64,000 nt of DNA from positions 372,001 through 436,000 of the forward strand of contig JAUTDP010000010.1 of assembly GCA_033439795.1 (NCBI GenBank). Direction: 5' to 3'. Source of the stretch: Sordaria brevicollis. Taxonomy: Eukaryota > Ascomycota > Sordariomycetes > Sordariales > Sordariaceae. Position 1 is the first letter of the stretch, and the number at the start of each line of letters is the position of its first letter. The notes under the pieces are model-generated. The model did no database searches. It was not told the DNA's origin and saw nothing but the letters and a program-made list of their open reading frames with translations. Shown here piece by piece: positions 31,631 to 42,080 of this stretch. A program made the position numbers and the translations under genes.

Positions 31631-32960
31631 CCTTTCTCCATGGCTTGTCAGTGCCTGGGAAGATTGAAACCTCCAAGTTAATGCCGCGTCCATGGCTTTC
31701 TTCATGTCATGGTTCGTTCAAAAGCTTGGAGGGAAATTTCTTTTTGATGATCGCTGGCTTGGTCATCGCCCTCCTCCCCCTTCCCTCCTCCCCCTTCCCT
31801 CCTCCCCCTTCCCTCCTCCCCCTTCCCTCCTCCCCCTTCCCTCCTCCCCCTTCCCTCCTCTCCCTTCCCTCCTCTCCCTTCCCTCCTCCCTCTTCTTCCT
31901 TCCCCCTTCCCCCTTCCTGATCACTGGCTGGATCTTGATGCCCTTGCCACCATCTGGCCTGCCTTTTCTTCTCCATGGCTTGCCAACCAATTTTGGGCAG
32001 AACGAAACATCTCACAACGGCGACCGTGAGCTTGGCTTCCAGGTAAGTAATGTGCCTTGACTCAGGTCCTGAGTGAGAGACATTCCCCCTTCTTCTTCTT
32101 TCTTTCTGATCACTGGCTCGATCTTTCCCCCGCCCTCATGCCTACCGCTATATGTAGCGGTGGCAGACCTGCCTTTCTCCATGGCTTGTCGTTGCCAGGG
32201 CTAGATTGAAAATTGTCACGACGGCGCCCGTGGGCTTGGCTTCAGGTAAGTTTTCATGCCTTGACTCAGGTCCTGAGTGACAAACATCCCCCCTTCTTGA
32301 TCACTGGCTGGATCATTCCCTTCCCCCGCCCTCACGCCTACTGCTATATGTAGCGGTGGCAGACCTGCCTTTCTCCTCCATGGCTTGTCGTTGCCAGGGC
32401 TAGAAGAATGACTCTAAAGTTCCTTCTGACTCATGGAAACATGAAAACCTTTATGGCCCTGGCTTTCTCTATGTCTTGGCTCGTAGTGATGGACATTCAC
32501 CCTTTCTTGATCGTTGGCTTGATCATTGCTCCGCCCGATGCTAACCCAACCTGTCTTTTTCATGACTTGTTGGTGCCAGGGCAAGAATAACACCTCCAAG
32601 TATGCAACCTTGAATTTTTTTCCGCGTCCTGGTTTGCGCCTAGTGAGGGACATTTCATCTTCCACTTGTTGATCACTGGCTTGATCATCGCCCGCTGCCA
32701 ACCCGACATGCCTTTCCTATAGCTAGTCGGTATCAGGGCAATAAGAATGGCCTTAAAGCTCCTTCTAAATAATCGTCAACGCCTTGGCCTTTCCCCATGC
32801 CTTGGCTCGTAGTGATGGACATTTCCTCTCGTAGAAGAACCCCTTTGCTTCTGTGACTCTGACCTCTCCATGTCCATGTTCCGTAGTGAGGGAGATCAAT
32901 GCCTCTGCCTGTATAGGCTTGACTTTCCCTTGTCTGTGGCTCGTAGTGAGGGACATGCCG
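31631..32960 (+). repeat. Degenerate tandem array of about 160-210-bp units
   Basis: Units begin near 31631, 31961, 32171, 32367, 32551 and 32709, each with a variant of CCTTTCTCCATGGCTTGTCG. Units share GATCACTGGCTGGATC, TTGACTCAGGTCCTGAGTGA (a palindrome) and, in two units, ACCGCTATATGTAGCGGT (a 7-bp-stem hairpin at 32142-32159, repeated near 32339). In two units GGCTTGGCTTC(C)AG is directly followed by GTAAGT, a splice donor. A shorter motif, GGCTCGTAGTGAGGGACAT, recurs near 32478, 32636, 32802, 32880 and 32936. Some units read as related peptides (MSWLVVMD, FLITGWIL, FLIVGLII). It may be a decayed multi-exon gene, a non-coding transcript or a satellite. Confidence 0.65.
31770..31915 (+). 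repeat. 14-bp polypyrimidine minisatellite inside the tandem array
   Basis: The unit CCCCCTTCCCTCCT repeats about six times perfectly, then twice as CTCCCTTCCCTCCT, then decays into CTT/CCCCCTT runs. The tract is pure pyrimidine on the plus strand, so it is open in every forward frame and could form triplex DNA. Confidence 0.85.
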
Positions 32961-33880
32961 TCTTGGTGATTGCTGGCTTGTAGATTTAGACTTTGTGCAG
33001 TTTACCCTGGCTCAACTCTCCATGCCTTGGAGCATTGTAACGGGAGGGAGACGTGAGATTTCGAGTCTGGTAGAATATAGGTAGGTAGATAACGTCCCGG
33101 ACCATTTATGTGCTGGTTTCCATATAATGTGAGCTTTACGACGTAAATCTTAGGTACCTAATCTTGTAGTTAGATTGTGTGTACCGGTATCATGTTTGTA
33201 TGGAGGAGGCCGTTGGACATAGGTGCTCTGGAGCAAACACTCCTTCCAGTATGTCTGTTATTGGCGTGATTTTTTGAGACTTTGACATGGCCTTGCTTGT
33301 TCATTAAGAGTGAAGTGGAGTGGATAGATGACAGCGGCAACCAAGGCATTCTTTGGATAGATGTGAAATATTAAAGCAATAGGAGTATACTCAGCGGCAG
33401 TGAAGAGAGTCAAACCATTATTAGGTAGAGGTAGGTAGGTATGTTTGCAAGTTCGATTAAGATCGCGGCCGTGATTGAACCTGGATTCATTGTAGTTAAG
33501 AGGCAGCTAGTGTACTGCTGCATGGGCATTTGCTTTCCATGTCAAAGCTGAGCGGGTGCATTGTGTCTGCTGAGCCTGCTGGTGCATGCAGCAGCGGCAG
33601 TCGCGACTCCCCATCTGCATTGCCTGGCCTTTCACCAGATTTCCATGCACGCTCCAAACTGGCACCAACAATGAAATTGCAATACTTAACCAGAATCAAC
33701 CAAAGCAGGTGTTCTGTTTTTCTCTCTTCCCAGGGTCCGATCTAACGCCAGTATCCTAACCAAGATGCTTGTTCGTCTCGCAGAGAACTCCGACGCTCGC
33801 CAGCTCTAGGCCTCTCGAAGCCAACCTACTTGTCGATTACACGAGGAATTAACTACAGAAACGGACGCGACAAGCTGCCT
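32961..33880. other. Spacer, nothing recognised
   Basis: The region is A/T-richer, with TAGGTAGG simple motifs (near 33077 and 33425) common in Neurospora. No gene or RNA was seen. Confidence 0.4.
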
Positions 33881-35160
33881 AGAGGTAGCTTTCTATGGAT
33901 GGAACTTCAGCTCAAGATGCGACCTCTTCCAATGCTACCACGAGGCCTTCCAGCATTCACGCCTGTGGAGCAATTGGCGGCGCGTCTGCGGTGGTCTTGG
34001 CCGCATGAGCAACAAGCAAAGATCCTATTGCAGCGCTCGTCAATCAAGATTCTTCGACAAACGTCCAATTATCCTATGGTAAACCTCCCACGTTGATCTA
34101 ATAGATGCTGACGTGTGAATGCCTCAGCAGTTCCTCCAGTTCTCGAAAGCAATCTTCTTTCATTCGCCAGGATCGCTTCTCCGTCGATAGAATAGAGGTG
34201 CTCTCCCAGATCAATACGACCATGTCCAGTCTCAACAGTGCAGGCGAAGAATTAGCAAACTGCCCGACAACGCGATCGGACTTTCCACATACGAGGCAAT
34301 CGCGCCAAATATACAGCTAGACACACTGCCTGACGAGTCTGAGCAAGCATAAGAAGAAGAGGTTACGGGACGGAGGAAGCAGAAATATCGATATATATAA
34401 CCGCTGAGCTGCCTGATTCTGAAGCTTGTCATTCCCGACGCAGAACTCTTCGAGTGGTTCAAGTGACGAGCCCCCAAGGATTTCATTATCCCGGAAGCAC
34501 TTGGAAGAAGTGTAGGAGGGCTAAGAAGCAACTCTGTCGTGCCAGTTCGAGTCTATAGGATGTAATCAAGCATTTGGTCGTAGTTCGGGAACTATTTAGC
34601 CCCATTTCTTTATTTTGCGAACAGTCTTGCGCTTTGTGGAATCGACGTACACAAGAGGCACTCAGACCGAACTATGGGTTAAGCCACTACCCACGACGAT
34701 CGACGCGAAATTGACGACTGTGCCCAAAAGACGAGCTGGACGATTCCCTCAAAAGAAGATTTAGGATACGCTGGCGCAACGAGACAATTTGTTCTATATA
34801 TACTGGACATATGCAGCAAGACACTTTCAAAATTGCTGTGGACAATGAACATCTCAAGCCAAGACACTTTGCGTTCGGAAAACTATCCTATCACTCCTTA
34901 CGCGTGGCCCGCTTGTTGACTTGCCAGCTGGCAGATTGTCTTTCTGAATACCTTGCCTGAAAGGTCACGAGATACTACTTTTCGGCTCCTCGGTCGCTTT
35001 ACTACTACGACAGATAGATAACACAGGCTAGTGCTGAGCTCCTTGCTTTGTGAGCTGGAGCTCAAGCTCAAAGAACACGGGACGATAGTACTGTTGCACA
35101 AGCTTCGATGCCTCAAACTCTGAATAGACCATCCCTGACTCACCTTGGATTCCTGCTTCG
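33881..35160 (+). pseudogene. Possible decayed gene, plus strand
   Basis: Several stretches read as plausible protein but are broken by stops and frame changes. They include MDGTSAQDATSSNATTRPSS with GAIGGASAVVLAA (33896-34008), LPDNAIGLSTYEAIAPNIQL (about 34262-34321), LILKLVIPDAELFEWFK (about 34410-34465), and SWTIPSKEDLGYAGATRQF with VLYILDICSKTLSKLLW (about 34735-34850). Intron signals that would reconcile them are not obvious. No family is recognised. A spliced gene that I failed to assemble is the alternative. Confidence 0.25.
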
Positions 35161-35739
35161 TGAAATTAGATGAGATGATATCAGAAGACTGTCGAGTGGA
35201 AACAGCTCGAGCTGTCTTTCTACGAAGCTAGCCGTTTTTGGATATCCTGTGTTTGTTTTCCTATCCAGGTTGAGACTCAAGAGATTTCATCTAAACTTTT
35301 CGCAATCAAAAGATTTTATAGCATCCAATCATTTACCTAGGGCTCTCAGAAAATCCTATTGTGAGGGAAGTTGAGGAAGGAGCCTCAAGCTGACCGGGCA
35401 ACAAGCTTGCAAATGTACCTAAGTTGCCTAATTCAGATAGCAAACCGACGGGACCAATAACGCGCAGCTCGCCATTCGCTCAAAGCAGAGATTTTCAGTG
35501 ACGGTCCATTGTTGTGCATGTGCCTTTGTTCGGAAACTATGCCGGTACTTCGACTTTGCAAGCTCGTTCGCACGCTAGCATTTCTTTGTTCTACCAGCAC
35601 CCCTCCATCCCGGAAACATCACAGCCAGCTCTTTGACCAGTACAACCACCATCCCGAAGCTGTAAGTGTTCTTTGTCTGAAAGACAACAGTCCATTGTTC
35701 TCGACGACCAAAACCAGCTAATCAGCTCCTTTAGTGAAG

Positions 35740-36306
35740 ATGAACCAGAACCGGGAGCATCAGACCCCTGCTGCCGAGGCGCAGAGCCTGGCTGTGGACA
35801 GCCAAAATGGCGAGTCCACCACAACCCCGGAGGTTGAGTGCCAACTCTCCTTTGCCAACCTTGATCTCCATCAAGAAGGAGATCACCAGACCCAACAGCA
35901 CCAGGATTTGCCCCATAATCCCCCCGAAGCCCAGACCAGCGCTTCCACCGAGTACACCAGTGACTCTCGCAGTTCAAGCCCGGAGGATAAATCTCCAGCG
36001 AAAAGCCAGATCATCCGCAGGGTTAAAAGATTCCAAATCACCACCCGCATCACCACGGTCAAGTATATCACTCGTACCGAGGTTTATACCAGAAAGGGCC
36101 TCATCTACAAGGGCCACAAAATCACCATCCACGAGTCCCAGGAAGCCGTCGCCACTCGCGAAGAACCTGAGGAAAGACTGATCAGTGAGAGCGACTCTGG
36201 TTGGGTCACGGACAACGAGGCAGACGAGGGGGACAGCCCCGCTCCTGGCGAAGACAATACCACCACCGGCACCGACGTCGGTACCTCCCCTTTCATCGGG
36301 GCATAA
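35740..36306 (+). CDS. Hypothetical acidic protein, 188 aa
   Basis: The ATG at 35740 comes six bases after a likely leader intron (GTAAGT at 35661, CTCCTTTAG ending at 35733). The protein has a Gln/Glu/Ser/Thr-rich, disordered first half. A central basic, beta-prone segment (residues about 90-135: RRVKRFQITTRITTVKY, TRTEVYTRKGLIYKGHKITI) looks like the only folded part. The tail is acidic, Asp/Glu/Thr-rich. No domain or signal peptide is recognised. Its stop is 600 bp upstream of the kinase gene on the same strand; no functional link can be inferred. Codon use and the lack of stops over 188 residues support coding. Confidence 0.6.
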   Translation: MNQNREHQTPAAEAQSLAVDSQNGESTTTPEVECQLSFANLDLHQEGDHQTQQHQDLPHNPPEAQTSASTEYTSDSRSSSPEDKSPAKSQIIRRVKRFQITTRITTVKYITRTEVYTRKGLIYKGHKITIHESQEAVATREEPEERLISESDSGWVTDNEADEGDSPAPGEDNTTTGTDVGTSPFIGA

Positions 36307-36318
36307 ACTTATCCTCTG

Positions 36319-36720
36319 GTCAACTCGGCGGCGTCCATCAACTCTCACCACAGAGAGTGGTTTGACGAACGCGGTCAGAGAGACCACTGTCAGATTCTTG
36401 TCAACAATAATCGTACCTGCAGCCTGCCACGCGCAACTCCTTCTATCGCGGCCAGGGCAACCGTCACCAGAACAAGCGCTGCATTATTCTTCCTCCTTCT
36501 TCCTCCCGCAGACTCTTTCTCTCAGACTTCCAAGCTTTTGGGGTTGTGCGTCAACTCTGCGGACCTCCATCAGTTCTCATCACAACGAGCGGTTCGACAT
36601 CGTGCCACTGGCTAGGGGCCATTGCCAGAGCTTCTCGTCAATACCAGCAAGCCTGCCACCTACAAATCCTTCTACCGCAGGACAAGTCAAGCGTCACCAG
36701 AACAAGTCACTTCGACCTTT
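36319..36720 (+). repeat. 230-bp imperfect tandem duplication upstream of the kinase gene
   Basis: GTCAACTC...TCCATCA...TCTCA..ACA begins at 36319 and again at 36550. CGTCACCAGAACAAG occurs at 36462 and 36692. The constant offset (about 230 bp) marks a tandem duplication with many substitutions. One frame in both copies reads PAT..SFYRG-like sequence, so the unit may derive from a coding exon. It now lies in the leader of the kinase gene. Confidence 0.7.
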
Positions 36721-36905
36721 TCCCCCTCCTTATCCTCCTCCTCCTCAACATCGGCCTAACCTCACATTCGATCACGCTCTGCGCCCCATCTTCAAGAGAA
36801 TCAACGTGATCAAAACCATTAACAGCTCTTTCTCTCGCCCCTCCTGGAACCTCCTAGGTCCATTCATCAACAACACAGCATACTAACCACCAGCACAACT
36901 TCAAG

Positions 36906-39900
36906 ATGGCCTTTCAAGCAGCCATCAACAAACTGGCTCGGGCCCAAGCCCAAGCCCAGGGTCAAGGGCAAAACGTCTTTGGCGGTGGCTTTGGCGGTGG
37001 CGGTGGTGGTGGGGGCGGTGGCTTTGGCGGCGGCGGTGGTGGTGTTAGTAGTAGTGATAGTGACTTGACTATAGTTCCCGCCAACGTCTACGAACAGCGC
37101 GTCTTGACCGGCAGGATGATCAGAACGCAACAGCTAACCGGCTACCCATGCGTTCTCTACCGAAAAGGCCTGGCGCACCTATACGACACTCAGGAGCATA
37201 TTCTCAAGGCAACCCGGTGGCGGGTCCCCGTCCCCGGCCCGCGATGGACAAGCCACAAGAGCAACCCGTTCTTCGGAACCGATCAGATTTACGAGGTCAT
37301 GCCCTTTTCCCGCTCGAACCATATCCAGGCCGGGGCTGGACCGCCGGGTCGAGCGGGACTCCCGCCTGCGGCTGCCCAGACGGCAATCAACCAAGCCAAG
37401 ATTTTCCTTGAGGCGGAAACGGAATTTCGCATCAAGAAGGTGCTGGGCTGGGGAGGCATGGGCGCCGTGCTGATGGCCGAGGCGAAACAGCCGACGGGAG
37501 GGCAGCAACAAAACGTGGTGATCAAGATCAACATCAAGGACAAGAACCGAAAGATGTTCCTGAAGGAGAAAAAGAACATGATCCAGATGGCCAGGGCTAC
37601 CCACATCATTCAGAACGTCGTGGTGGAGGACAAACAACTAAGGAAGAAACGACAACAACAACAGCAACAACAAGAACAACTGAAAGCAGCACCGACAGTT
37701 AAAAGGCAATACGCTGGTGGCGCTGCGGATGCTGCCTTTCAATTCTCCAAGAAGGCTCGGCTGACGGTCGACGATCATGGAAGAGTAGTAGCGGCGCCAG
37801 CGTTTGAAGTGTCTCCGAGAGACCAGATCCGCCAGCCGCTCGGGAAAGCTGTCTTCGACCAAGCGATGGATGCAGTCAACTTTGACGAAGCACATAAAGT
37901 CCACCGATCAATTGAGTCAGACCCCGACATCAATACGCATCCTGACATGATGCTGGTTGAGCCCATGGCACGTGGCGACTTCGAAATATGGGTGAAGAAG
38001 ATGGCCACCTCGGGACAAAAGTTTCACAGTAAAGTGCTTTGGTTGATCTTTGAGTGTCGTAAGTTTAACCCTCGTGCGCTCGACCCTATCTCTGCAACAG
38101 AGGAAAAGAGGAAGAGACTTTCGTATGCTGACCATGGTTTCGGACAGTGTTCAAAGGCGTTCTCGCGATGGCCCATCCACCTCGACACTATCACGAATGG
38201 GCGGAGACAGGGGGAGGCGGGGGTCCCCAAGTCGAGGAGCGGCTGCCAGATCAAAGGGATCCTATTCATTTTGACAAAAATGAGTTTGTACACTTTGATT
38301 TAGATATGCTGAATAGTGAGTGGTTCTCTTTCCAGAATACTTGTTGGTTCCAAACGGCTGGCTGATGTGATTGTATATCTTCAGTTCTCGTCGGGGATTT
38401 CAATGTGCCCACTCAAAATTCGCACTCTATAACGCCAAACATCAAAGTGAGTAGGAGATAAGGTCACTGACCGGGCGTATACTGGTGATGAAGACTAGGA
38501 TTATTTACTGACAATTATATCTGCCTGATATGTAGATAGCTGACCTTGGTCTTGGTAAGAACATGAGCCCGGAGAAAGATCACTTGTGAGTACTGACCTG
38601 GAATAACGTGTTCTATGCCCAGATTCACAGCTTTGAGATCGGACACAAGTGACTGACTTCTTTATTAGCTTCGAGTTATGGGGTACGAGATTTATCGGCA
38701 AGCCATTGGACGGTTGGCTCTCACCGGTAAGTGCTCTTCAATTATTACTGGTTACCTCTGCTATCCCGGCAGGGAGCCTATTGATAGCTTAAAGGTGGTG
38801 TAGAATTCTGTCTCCCTTGTCACTAACACGGCATTTTTTCTTTCGCCTACCAGGAGCAATTCCACCCCGAATGGGATCATATCAAGTTCACACCCTCGGC
38901 AACCCGGGACTTCAAAGTTACCGTCGCCGGTTTGTACAGCTGGAAGACGAATTTGTTTTGGATTGGCCAAGTCATGTGGTGTCTCATCACACTCTGTAGG
39001 CCATCTAAAATGCCGTTTCCGTACTGGATTAGTGGAAAACGCGGCATAGGTCAAAAGGAGAATGGGTTCTGGTCTTGGGGTGGCCTCTTGAACCAACCCA
39101 GATACAATCACATTGACGAAGACCTCCGTGCCGCTATTGTCTCGTGCATGGCCGATGCCCCAGCCGACCGACCTGGGGCAGCACAACTGTGGGGATGGAT
39201 TCAGGAGAGGACGACGTCCGAATGGGGCGATCTGCCGGAGGAAGAGGCTCGGAAATGGGCTGCAAAGTTCTTCGAACAACCTGGGGCCGCGGGACCAAAG
39301 AAGGCGACCACCGTCTTTGATCAGCCAGGCGAAGTGAAAGTTGAGCCTCCCGCGGCAAAGCAACCAAGACCACCTTGGAACAAGATACCCGACCTGGCTA
39401 GTATATCTCCCAGTGTACAGAACCACGAGTCCATGCACGTCGATTTCAGTTTCAATCTTCCTGGACAGTGGCCAAAGATCGGGTCCCATCAGCGGGTCAG
39501 AGCGAGGAAGAAGCCAGCCCAACCATCTCCACTGGGACCGAAACCCGGAGGGCTTGCAGGATTACTTCCAAGATTCTTTCGTCGAGAGGGCGCACCGACA
39601 CCGACACCGGCACCTGCAAATCCTGCTCCTCCTCGGAACGTTAACACTCCTCCAGCCAAGGGTCCCTTTGGAAATCCACGCAGAAAACCCAGTGGTGTGA
39701 AGGACGCAGATGTACAAGCCGCTGTCAAAGCCGCCGAAGACAAGAAGGCCCAACAACAGAAAGCTGTGCCGCTACCTCAGGATCCTGCCCAAAAGCCAGC
39801 AGCAGGGCCACCGGCGAAGAAGCTGACTCCAACAGAACGCATCAAGGCAGCAGCAGGAGGCCCGCCAAGGAGATTGACTCCAAAGGAACGGATCCAAGCA

Positions 39901-40709
39901 GCATTGGAGGCAACAGCAGGAAACCCAGCACCGGCTGGTGTAGTCAGGCGACCGCCACAGGCAACCAACGCGGTAACCGGGCGAGTCCGCGCCTTCGCCG
40001 TTCCCTCCAGCCCCCTAGCAGTAACCGACCCGGCCTCAGCCGCAGCCGTGATCGCGAAAGATATGGCGCTGGCAACAGAAAGAGCCCGAGCAGAAAGAGC
40101 CCGAGCACCATCGCCTTCCACTGTCGGAGGGTCCACAAGAATTGGAGCAGGCGTCAACCTTCTTCAAGCGGCACGAGAGAGAGCGCCATCACCTTCCTTT
40201 GGCAGCCCGATGTCAATCAGTGGATCAAGCTTCAACCCCCGAGCGGCACGAGAGAGAGCGCCGTCACCCTCCCTTGGCAGACCGATCTCAAGCATTGGGG
40301 CAAGTGTCAACCCCCGAGCGGCACGAGAGAGAGCGCCATCACCTTCCCTTGGTAGACCAATCTCAAGTGTTGGGGCAAGTGTCAGCCCCCGTCGAATGGT
40401 ACGCGAGAGAGCACCATCGCCTTCCCTAGGCAGACCAGTCACAAGAGTCGGGCCAGGTGCCCAGCCTGGTCCGCAAACCCAATCCAGTCAAGTACGGGGT
40501 ACGGTCTCCCAACCGCATCCTCCTCACAAGCAGGTGAAGTTCCAGACGCCTCGCCCAGTTGCCGCAGACGAGGCAGTACCCTTCCTCCCAGGCGAGTTTA
40601 TGGGGTACCGTGGGAAAAAGGCCCAGCAACTCCTCGATATGATTGACCGCGATGCCACTCCAGCTCCAGCTCCACGGCCAAGAGGGGTGGGTGGAAGATA
40701 TCAACCGCC

Positions 40710-40751
<42 letters not shown>

Positions 40752-41634
40752 GCCGCCACAGGCAGTCGGACCACCTCAGCCAAACTGGTTGCCCCAACAG
40801 CCTCAGCAGGTACCACAGCAGACTCTGGCTCCTCAACAACCTCAACAACCACCGGTGCAACAGCCCCAGCTCAAGCTCCCGACAGCATTCGCCATGCCTA
40901 GTAACCTGCCCGGTGGATCAGCTCTACCTAGGCAGAGAACACCAGGACCGCCAACACCGCTCGTGCGTCGTCTCAACCCCCCCGCCAACCGCAAAGTGGG
41001 CGGCCTATACGATCTCAGGGGCCGACGGAACCTTGGGATTCTCAGAGGCCCAGGCCCAAGCCGCTTGAAACAAGCCTGGACGCCGCTGGATTTTGGCGCG
41101 GGAGGCAGAGCCAGGAGAGCAGGTAGCGGATTGTTTGCTGGGTTAAGGATACGGCAAGGACCGACAGCGGGACAGGACGTGGGGCAACCAGCAGTGGGAG
41201 CACCGAGACCAGCCGCGCTTCCAGAGCAGGTGGCGGGGGAGGCTCCTGTGCCTGTGCAAGCACCTGGGGCAGAATCAGAATCTTCGAGTCCGCCAAGGGG
41301 GCCTAATATGCTCATAGTTGGCTGGGAACACTTGCAGCAAGAGCCAGATCCGGTGACTCCGCAACAGAGAGAGCAGGAACGGCTGGCGCTTGAAAGGTGG
41401 CATGCAAGGAACAGGTTATATGATGGCAGCATACTCGGCATAAAATGGGACGAGGATTCAAGCGATTCGGATGTCGAAATGGAGGACGCTGATGTTGGTG
41501 AAGAGAACGCCGAGAGCAGGTATCAAGACCGGATGGACATGTCAGAACCCCGGCAGACCACTGTCACCAGAATCTCAGATGTCGTCAAGCGGCTTGGTAA
41601 CTTTGGTTGGCAAGACTACGACTCCATTCAATAG
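36906..41634 (+). CDS. Large divergent protein kinase-like protein with Pro-rich repeat tail (about 1,423 aa)
   Basis: Six exons: 36906-38058, 38148-38315, 38385-38446, 38536-38585, 38669-38726 and 38854-41634, all GT-AG. Residues 1-50 are Gly/Gln-rich. The kinase N-lobe has the loop LGWGGMGAV (G181, G183, G186) and Lys207 in VVIK. An insert of about 120 residues with a polyglutamine run follows, then a hinge-like MLVEPMARGDFEIWV. The catalytic loop is HFDLDMLN (His433, Asp435, Asn440) and the metal motif DLG (Asp464), followed by FFELWGTRFIGKPLDGW in the activation segment. The Lys normally two residues after the catalytic Asp is Asp437. After about residue 600 the protein is Pro/Ala/Arg/Gln-rich, with five 25-residue repeats around RERAPSPSLGRPISS and a (CAG)13 tract. 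The C-terminus is acidic. It is a eukaryotic-type kinase fold; the substrate is unknown and activity uncertain. Confidence 0.82.
40093..40450 (+). repeat. 75-bp in-frame tandem repeats in the kinase tail
   Basis: About five units with a 75-bp period (anchors GCGGCACGAGAG at 40168, 40243 and 40318, variant near 40393, degenerate first unit near 40093). Each encodes 25 residues around RERAPSPSLGRP. SPSL/APSPS sites could be proline-directed phosphorylation targets. Confidence 0.85.
40711..40749 (+). repeat. (CAG)13 trinucleotide run coding polyglutamine
   Basis: Thirteen CAG codons in the tail of the kinase-like protein, flanked by further Gln/Pro codons. Likely length-polymorphic. Confidence 0.9.
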
Positions 41635-42080
41635 AAGTTCGGACGGGTGAATTGGGTTTGGTGGGGGGGACAGGAGTTATATGGAAGGGAACGATTGGCG
41701 GTGCTACTGTTTCTGCTTGTAAGACGTATTTCTGAGAGCGGCTTCCTTGTTTTGTTTGTTTTTGAGGTTATGGGTCTTTGTTCAGGTTTTATCCGCTCGC
41801 TTTCAGTGTGGTTTTAGTATAGATATGCCACGACTAGGCAAATCTGCACCAGCAACAATAACACGGTTAGACACTCGTTTACCACTTCAATCTGGTACAA
41901 TACTTGTGGGGATTCAACGTGCAAGGCAAATGTAATATGTTATGTCTGGTTTCAAAGGTAGTATGTACAAGAAGGGATAAATAATCAACGAATCAGTGCT
42001 AACCAACGGCAAGACACACTTGTTCTCGTCGGGTGATTCTTCGCTGTAACTACAGCAACTCTTCCCAATGTTTCCGTTAT
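41635..42080. other. Convergent 3' spacer between the kinase and GH5 genes
   Basis: 446 bp between two stop codons on opposite strands, T-rich near 41710-41820. No gene seen. Confidence 0.5.
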
